Below the pieces are notes generated by a model. The model was not told the origin of the DNA and searched no databases. It saw nothing but the letters and a program-made list of their open reading frames with translations. Below, piece after piece: positions 58,890 to 64,000 of a stretch of DNA of 64,000 nt. The stretch covers positions 1,488,001 to 1,552,000 of the forward strand of contig JADKGX010000001.1 of assembly GCA_016722065.1 (NCBI GenBank), in the 5' to 3' direction. Each line of letters begins with the position of its first letter. Within the stretch, counting starts at the first letter, position 1. This DNA comes from Planctomycetota bacterium (lineage in GTDB: Bacteria > Planctomycetota > UBA8742 > UBA2392). The position numbers and the translations under genes are program-made.

Positions 58890-60305
58890 ATGGGAGCGCA
58901 CGTTTATTCGGTAATGCGTGAACCACTGGTCACGGAGAAGAAGACTCTCCACCAGATCACGCATGACGTCTGCCACAGCATTGAGGGCAAGCCCTCGCTG
59001 TTGTGGTGGCTGGGCTTCCTTACGACCGGCGCGTTGACGCTGTATGCGGTCGGCGTGATGTTTTACCAGATGTACACAGGTATCGGCACATGGGGCCTGA
59101 ACAAGACCGTGGGCTGGGGCTTTGACATCACCAACTTTGTGTTCTGGATCGGTATTGGCCACGCCGGCACGCTGATTTCGGCCGTGCTGTTTCTGTTCCG
59201 CCAGAAGTGGCGCACCAGCATCAACCGGTCCGCCGAGGCCATGACGCTGTTTGCCGTGCTGTGCGCGTTGATCTATCCCACGATTCACATGGGTCGGCCG
59301 TGGCTTGGGCCGTTGTGGATTGCGCCGTACCCCAACCTGCGCGGCCCGCTGTGGGTCAACTTTCGCAGCCCGCTGCTGTGGGACGTGTTTGCCATCAGCA
59401 CGTACTTCACCATCAGCGCGTGCTTCTGGTACATCGGGTTGGTGCCGGACCTTGCCACCGTGCGCGACCGCGCCAAACACTGGCTGCGCAAGCTGTTTTA
59501 CGGCACCTTGAGCCTGGGCTGGAACGGTTCCACGCGCAACTGGAACCACTACGAAGTGGCCTACATGATCTTTGCAGGCTTGAGCACCCCGCTGGTGTTC
59601 TCGGTGCATACGATCGTGTCGATGGACTTCGCCACCAGCGTGATCCCTGGCTGGCACACCACGATCTTCCCGCCCTACTTTGTGGCGGGCGCTATCTTCA
59701 GTGGTTTTGCCATGGTGCTGACGCTGCTGCTGATTGCGCGCAAGACCATGCGCCTGGAAACCTACATCAATGCCGTGCACATGGACAACATGGGCAAGAT
59801 CATCCTGCTGACCGGCAGCTTGGTCGGCCTGGCCTATGGCACCGAGTTCTTTGTCGCCTGGTATTCGGGCAGTGTCTATGAGGGCTTTGCCTTCATCAAC
59901 CGCGCCACCGGGCCTTTTGCCTGGTCGTACTGGATCATGGTGTCCTGCAACGTGATCAGCCCGCAGATTCTGTGGTTCCGCAAGATGCGCCGCAGCCCCC
60001 TGGTGCTGTTCATCATGAGCATCTTTGTGAACATCGGCATGTGGTTTGAGCGCTTCGTGATCATCGTGACCAGCCTGCACCGCGACTACCTGCCCTCCAG
60101 TTGGGCGTACTACACAATGACCTGGGTCGAGTTCAGTGAACTGATCGGCACGTTTGGCATTTTCTTCTTCATGTTCTTCGTGTTCATTCGCTTCCTGCCT
60201 GGCATTGCCTTTGGCGAGGTCAAGGGCGTCAACAAGTTCGCCCAGAAGCACCACGACGACCACGCCGCGGCCAGCACCAACAAGGCGGAGGCCCACCATG
60301 CCTAA
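58890..60305 (+). CDS. actC: Alternative complex III membrane subunit ActC (NrfD-like)
   Basis: A 471-aa integral protein with about 10 TM helices of the NrfD/PsrC family; it forms a quinol-binding site next to ActB. Visible stretches include YQMYTGIGTWGLNKTVGWGF, FWIGIGHAGTLISA and SVHTIVSMDFATSVIPGWH. The ATG at 58890 is preferred; a GTG at 58818 is upstream but its extra residues are not family-like. It overlaps actD by 8 bp. Confidence 0.95.
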   Translation: MGAHVYSVMREPLVTEKKTLHQITHDVCHSIEGKPSLLWWLGFLTTGALTLYAVGVMFYQMYTGIGTWGLNKTVGWGFDITNFVFWIGIGHAGTLISAVLFLFRQKWRTSINRSAEAMTLFAVLCALIYPTIHMGRPWLGPLWIAPYPNLRGPLWVNFRSPLLWDVFAISTYFTISACFWYIGLVPDLATVRDRAKHWLRKLFYGTLSLGWNGSTRNWNHYEVAYMIFAGLSTPLVFSVHTIVSMDFATSVIPGWHTTIFPPYFVAGAIFSGFAMVLTLLLIARKTMRLETYINAVHMDNMGKIILLTGSLVGLAYGTEFFVAWYSGSVYEGFAFINRATGPFAWSYWIMVSCNVISPQILWFRKMRRSPLVLFIMSIFVNIGMWFERFVIIVTSLHRDYLPSSWAYYTMTWVEFSELIGTFGIFFFMFFVFIRFLPGIAFGEVKGVNKFAQKHHDDHAAASTNKAEAHHA

Positions 60306-60861
60306 GCCATTGTTTGTCGGCGTGTTTGGCGACGAAGACCACATTCTGGATGCTGTAAAGGCCTGCCGCGCTGCTGGCCTTGACTTCCACGACGTGTACA
60401 CGCCCTTTGCCGTGCACGGGCTGGACCGCGCCATGGGCTTGCCGTTTTCGAAGGTCACCTGGGTGACGTTCTGCTGCGGCGCGCTGGGCACAACGATTGC
60501 CCTTTCCGGCATGAGCTACGCCTCGTGGTGGGACTGGCCCTTGAACGTGGGCGGCAAGGAAGCACTGCCGTTTCCGGCCTTTGTGCCGATTACGTTTGAG
60601 TTAACCGTGCTGGTGGGCGGTGTGTGCACCATGCTGGGCATGTTTGCCCTGTGCATGCTGTTTCCCGGCAAGAAGGCCAAAATGCTGCACAAGGGCCAGA
60701 CCGACGACAAGTTCGTTGTGGCCTTGAAGGTGAATGACAAATTCGACGAAAAGAAGGCCCGCGCCATCTTTGAACAGTTCCATGTTGAAGAAGTGGCCCA
60801 CCGCGACACCGATTACGACGCCAACGACGAGCAAGCCGCAAAGGCCGGAGGTGCGGCATGA
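60298..60861 (+). CDS. actD: Alternative complex III subunit ActD (DUF3341)
   Basis: A 187-aa membrane protein: a soluble N-terminal ferredoxin-like domain (~1-60, FGDEDHILDAVKACRAAG), two TM helices (~60-130) and a charged C-terminal tail. This matches the DUF3341/ActD family. It overlaps actC at the 5' end and actE by ATGA at the 3' end, as in other act operons. The role is structural; no cofactor motif. Confidence 0.93.
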   Translation: MPKPLFVGVFGDEDHILDAVKACRAAGLDFHDVYTPFAVHGLDRAMGLPFSKVTWVTFCCGALGTTIALSGMSYASWWDWPLNVGGKEALPFPAFVPITFELTVLVGGVCTMLGMFALCMLFPGKKAKMLHKGQTDDKFVVALKVNDKFDEKKARAIFEQFHVEEVAHRDTDYDANDEQAAKAGGAA

Positions 60862-61559
60862 TCGACAAGGTATTGAACAAGGGTATCGACGTGGCGGCGG
60901 CGCAACTGGACCGCTGCAAAGACATCGCCGTGGCGCTGCATAAGCGCGCGCCTTCAAGGTACTGGATTGCCACCGGCGCGCTGATTGGCGCCATTGTGGC
61001 GGGCTGCCTGGCGGGCTATCTGCAGCGCGATTTTGGCAAGCGCAACCTGGAATATGAGCCGATTCCCGACATGTCCAAAAGCGTGGCCGCAGAATCGCAG
61101 TACGTGTATGGCCAGGGCGAAGGCGAAGAGTTTGCCAGCCCGCTTCCGCGCGGCGCGACTGACCTTGTGCCGCCCGACGGCACGGTCTATCGCGGCCAGC
61201 AGTTCTACAGCCTGCGCGGCGACGAAATGGAAAAGTCCAAGACGCTGGTGAACCCCTATGCAGGTTTGTCGGGCGAAAAGCGCGACGAAGTGCTTGCCCG
61301 TGGCAAAGAACTGTTCCGCTGGACCTGCCAGGGCTGCCATGGTGTCGATGGCGTGGGCAGTGCACCGGTGACGCAATACGGCGTGCCGGCACCCAAGATC
61401 GCCGACAAAGTCATCCAGGACCGCTACACCGACGGTGAAATCTTTCACATCATCACCTACGGCATCCGCAACATGAAGCCGCACGCGTCACACGTCAAAC
61501 CGGACGACCGCTGGAAGCTGGTGACCTATCTGCGCAAGCTGCAGCGGGAGGCGAAGTAA
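60858..61559 (+). CDS. actE: Alternative complex III monohaem cytochrome c (ActE)
   Basis: A 233-aa protein with an N-terminal TM anchor (~37-55, TGALIGAIVAGCLAGYL) and one CQGCH (~residue 156) in a class I cytochrome fold. A distal Met is likely in the segment near GIRNMKPHASHV. ActE carries electrons out of the complex. The ATG overlaps the actD stop. Confidence 0.94.
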   Translation: MIDKVLNKGIDVAAAQLDRCKDIAVALHKRAPSRYWIATGALIGAIVAGCLAGYLQRDFGKRNLEYEPIPDMSKSVAAESQYVYGQGEGEEFASPLPRGATDLVPPDGTVYRGQQFYSLRGDEMEKSKTLVNPYAGLSGEKRDEVLARGKELFRWTCQGCHGVDGVGSAPVTQYGVPAPKIADKVIQDRYTDGEIFHIITYGIRNMKPHASHVKPDDRWKLVTYLRKLQREAK

Positions 61560-61562
61560 GCC

Positions 61563-62819
61563 ATGACTGACGCACACGCTTCCACAGCTGCACCCGCCAC
61601 CGAGCCCGTAACGGCCCAGGCCGCGTTTTCCGCGCCTCCGCTGTTGAAGATTGTCGGCATTGGCATGTTTGTGGTCGGGGTGATTCTTTTCCTGCTTAGT
61701 TTTGCGGTAAGCCGCGAAGTGGCCTTTTCCGGCTGGCTGATCGGCAGCTGGTATTCGCTGGGGTTTGCCTTGTTTGCTTCCTGGCTGCTGGCGATCAACG
61801 CCCTGGCCAGCGGCGGCTGGGCGGCCACCATCAAGCGCGTACCTGAAGCCATGACCCGCTATTTCCCGGTGGCGATTCTGCCCTTTGCGGTGCTGGCCGT
61901 GGGCATGTACGCCAGCGAACTGTACGACTGGGCACACCCGCACGAAGGCGGCGGCGCCCATGCCGAGTTGATTCACAAGAAGGAACCCTGGCTGAACCCC
62001 ACGTTCTGGCTGGCGCGCATGCTTGTGTACTTTGCCATCTGGAATGGCTTCACCTGGGTGATGGTCAAGCTCAGCCGCAAGCAGGACGTCGACGGCGACG
62101 TCAAGCATTCCTGGAACATCCGCAAGATTGCAGCGCCCTTTTGCGTGTTCTTTGGGCTGTCGGTGACTTTTGCCAGCATTGATTACATCAAAAGCATCGA
62201 ACCCACCTGGTTCAGCACGATGTTTGGCGTGTACCAGTTTGCCGGCATTGTCCAAAGCGGCTTTGCGATGCTGATTCTGCTGCTGCTGGCGCTGCGCAAC
62301 TCCGGCCACCTCAAGGGCACAGTCAACGAAAACCACTTCCACACACTGGGCATCTGGTTGATCAGCACCAGCGTGTTCTGGGCATACATCTGGTTCTGCC
62401 AGTTCCTGTTGATCTGGTATTCGAACATGCCTGAGGAAACCCAGCACTATTTTGTGCGCTGGAACGGCCCGTGGTTCTGGTTCAGCTTCATTTTGAACCC
62501 GCTGCTGAACTTCGCCATTCCGTTCATCATTCTGTTGCCGCGCCCGCACAAGCGTAACCTGAAGATCCTGGCCGGTGTTTCTCTGGTCGTGCTGGTCGGC
62601 CGGTTTGTCGATCTTTGGCAGTTCGTCACCCCGCGGCCGGTGCTGCAGAATGAGCTTCCAACAGCGACCCTGACGCCCTGGCAGACAATCATTTCTGTCG
62701 GGCCAGTGATTGCCTTGATCGGGCTTTTCATTGTGGTGGTCATGTGGGCACTGGAACGCGCCCCGATTTCCGCCACCAAGGACCCCTTCTTTGAAGAAGG
62801 TGTCCACCACCACCTGTAG
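61563..62819 (+). CDS. actF: Alternative complex III membrane subunit ActF (NrfD-like)
   Basis: A 418-aa polytopic protein with about 10 TM helices, related to ActC. The segments IKSIEPTWFSTMFGVYQFAG and SVFWAYIWFCQFLLIWYSNMPEE are family-typical, cited as EPTWFSTMFGVYQFAG and FWAYIWFCQFLLIWYSN. It begins 3 bp after the actE stop codon and ends the operon, followed by a terminator. Confidence 0.95.
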   Translation: MTDAHASTAAPATEPVTAQAAFSAPPLLKIVGIGMFVVGVILFLLSFAVSREVAFSGWLIGSWYSLGFALFASWLLAINALASGGWAATIKRVPEAMTRYFPVAILPFAVLAVGMYASELYDWAHPHEGGGAHAELIHKKEPWLNPTFWLARMLVYFAIWNGFTWVMVKLSRKQDVDGDVKHSWNIRKIAAPFCVFFGLSVTFASIDYIKSIEPTWFSTMFGVYQFAGIVQSGFAMLILLLLALRNSGHLKGTVNENHFHTLGIWLISTSVFWAYIWFCQFLLIWYSNMPEETQHYFVRWNGPWFWFSFILNPLLNFAIPFIILLPRPHKRNLKILAGVSLVVLVGRFVDLWQFVTPRPVLQNELPTATLTPWQTIISVGPVIALIGLFIVVVMWALERAPISATKDPFFEEGVHHHL

Positions 62820-62842
62820 CAGATACTCCACCGACACATCCA

Positions 62843-62867
62843 CCGGGCCCCCAAGGGGCCCGGTTTG
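62843..62867 (+). terminator. Rho-independent terminator after actF
   Basis: Perfect 9-bp stem CCGGGCCCC / GGGGCCCGG with a 3-nt loop, followed by TTTGCTTT. Confidence 0.85.
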
Positions 62868-62951
62868 CTTTGCCCACCCAAACGCACAGATTTGCCGGAA
62901 CCTGCCCCGCGCCTGCGGGTTCTATTGCTTGACCATTCCAAGGAGCAGTCC

Positions 62952-63671
62952 ATGAAGCGCGTGATCCTGTTTGCCGCCCTGTTTGGCGCCTGTGCGTTCT
63001 CCGGCGCTCTGTACGCCCAGATGGGCGAGGAACCAGCCGAGCCAACTCCCCAGGCCAAGCCCGAACCCGCGCCTGCACCCACCCCGGAGACCAAGCCTGA
63101 ACCTGCCCCCGAAGCCAAACCCGAAGGCAAGCGCCCCGAGCGCCCTGCCCGCCCGGACCGCGTTCGCCCCGGCACTGAAGCCGCCAAGGTTGACAAAGCC
63201 GTGCTGGAGGAAGAGTTCAAGACCCTGGACCGAGATGACGACGGCAAGCTGACGAAAGACGAACTGGGCACCAGCCGCGCCGACATGCTGGACAAGAACG
63301 ACACCGACAAAGACGGCACGATCAGCAAAGACGAATGGGTCAAGGCCCGCGAGGAAGCCATCAAGGCCAAGCCCGCCGAAGGCCAGCGCCCCGGCAAGGG
63401 CAACCCCGGCGATTACATGAAGGAACTCGACAAAGACGGCGACGGCAAGATCAGTAAAGAAGAAGCCCCGGAGCGCCTCAAGAAGCGCTTTGACGACCTG
63501 GACAAAGACAAAGACGGCTTCCTGACCAAAGAGGAAATCGCCGATGGCGTCAAAGGCGCCATGCGCGAAAAAGGCAAGGCCGGCGAAGTAAAGCCCGAAG
63601 GTGAAAAGCCAGCCGAACCGCCCAAGGAAGCCCCAAAAGAAGAACCCAAGAAGGAAGAAGGCAGCAAGTAA
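62952..63671 (+). CDS. Secreted EF-hand calcium-binding protein
   Basis: A 239-aa exported protein. The signal peptide ends LYAQ (~23). A Pro/Glu/Lys linker rich in PAP and KPE (~27-75) leads to four EF-hand loops: DRDDDGKLTKDE, DTDKDGTISKDE, DKDGDGKISKEE and DKDKDGFLTKEE. A second Lys/Glu/Pro-rich tail closes the protein. Such calmodulin-like proteins are common in Planctomycetota. AGGAG precedes the ATG. A link to respiration is not implied; it follows the act operon beyond a terminator. Confidence 0.9.
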   Translation: MKRVILFAALFGACAFSGALYAQMGEEPAEPTPQAKPEPAPAPTPETKPEPAPEAKPEGKRPERPARPDRVRPGTEAAKVDKAVLEEEFKTLDRDDDGKLTKDELGTSRADMLDKNDTDKDGTISKDEWVKAREEAIKAKPAEGQRPGKGNPGDYMKELDKDGDGKISKEEAPERLKKRFDDLDKDKDGFLTKEEIADGVKGAMREKGKAGEVKPEGEKPAEPPKEAPKEEPKKEEGSK

Positions 63672-63688
63672 GCCGCTTCGCGTATTCC

Positions 63689-63720
63689 AAGACCCGCCGC
63701 GCAAGCGGCGGGTCTTGCGT
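63689..63720. terminator. Hairpin terminator between convergent genes
   Basis: Perfect 12-bp stem AAGACCCGCCGC / GCGGCGGGTCTT with loop GCAA, then GCGTTTT; shared by the EF-hand gene and the convergent TPR gene. Confidence 0.85.
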
Positions 63721-63722
63721 TT

Positions 63723-64000
63723 TCATGGTTCGCGCCGGGACAGCAAGGACTTCTGCCAGCGGCGGCGGATGTCTTGCAGTTGGGGTTCTGCCTTGGCCTC
63801 GCCCAATAGCTGGCAGGATCTTTCGTAGGTTGCCTGCGCGCCGGGGTCGCCCTTGCGGCAAAGCGCTTCCGCCAGGCCGCCAAGCCCAATCCCCAAAGCA
63901 ATGGGGTCGCCATGGTTTTCCAGTGCCGGCAGGGCGCGTTGGTAACAGGCAATCGCCTCCTCGTGGCGTCCCTGGGCCTTCAGCGCGCTGGCCAGGTTGG
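63723..64000 (-). CDS. TPR-repeat protein, C-terminal fragment (5' end outside window)
   Basis: The last ~91 residues of a protein on the minus strand. They contain a TPR motif (NLASALKAQGRHEEAIACYQ) followed by a second unit (GLGGLAEALCRKGDPG) and a Trp/Lys/Arg-rich end. The frame is intact to the stop at 63725-63723. TPRs scaffold protein interactions; the full domain layout is not visible. Confidence 0.8.
   Translation of the reverse strand, partial: NLASALKAQGRHEEAIACYQRALPALENHGDPIALGIGLGGLAEALCRKGDPGAQATYERSCQLLGEAKAEPQLQDIRRRWQKSLLSRREP

Overview
This is a GC-rich bacterial chromosome segment with dense, mostly operonic genes and little mobile DNA. A Planctomycetota-like (or otherwise deep-branching, non-proteobacterial) respirer is suggested by an alternative complex III, a short leucine-rich-repeat protein, a four-EF-hand secreted protein, a large Ig/GEVED surface protein with a poly-Gly/Cys/membrane/Arg C-terminus, and an FHA-type sigma-54 activator. 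The taxon is an inference; no rRNA gene or other decisive marker is present.

Layout. 1-3.2 kb: 5' part of a zinc alcohol dehydrogenase (6-hydroxycyclohexenoyl-CoA dehydrogenase-like), tryptophanase, and two Rrf2 regulators with the same Cys spacing. 3.2-15.9 kb: a denitrification island, almost all on the minus strand. In transcription order it holds a small membrane ORF, a CuA subunit II and a haem-copper subunit I whose active-site Tyr is Gln (a norY-norS pair, sNOR-type NO reductase), SCO/SenC, a cytochrome b / two-[4Fe-4S] / MvhD-like fusion, cytochrome cd1 nitrite reductase (nirS), and a lipoprotein cytochrome c. After one plus-strand gene it continues with a B12-binding radical SAM protein, a NosR/NapH-like membrane protein and an AlgE-like porin. 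It appears able to carry electrons from quinol to nitrite and NO. 15.9-18.6 kb: a kelch lipoprotein and tRNA-Arg(CCG) with a duplicated 3' end.

18.6-32 kb: housekeeping and envelope genes (NIL protein, purA, purine nucleoside phosphorylase, YggU, FHA/sigma-54 activator, M3 peptidase, FadL-like barrel, xthA, tldD, LRR protein) with an RTX-like gene remnant. 32-34.2 kb: a VOC lipoprotein, then a repeat-rich patch with dispersed hairpin (REP-like) elements around a nonsense-mutated REP-associated tyrosine transposase. 34.2-50.5 kb: FdhE-like, lysA, YhcC-type radical SAM, a 1451-aa surface protein, radA, a PhnP-like hydrolase, Dps, several lipoproteins and an AlkA-type glycosylase.

50.5-64 kb: a second respiratory block: a haem-copper-oxidase-like subunit I lacking the CuB His-His pair, a paralogue of the nir-cluster cytochrome c, a dihaem cytochrome c, a NarI-like cytochrome b, and a full actABCDEF alternative complex III. 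It is followed by an EF-hand protein and a truncated TPR gene. Together with the nir/nor island this gives quinol-linked, c-type-cytochrome-rich electron transport able to reduce nitrite to N2O; no nosZ or nitrate reductase catalytic gene is visible here.
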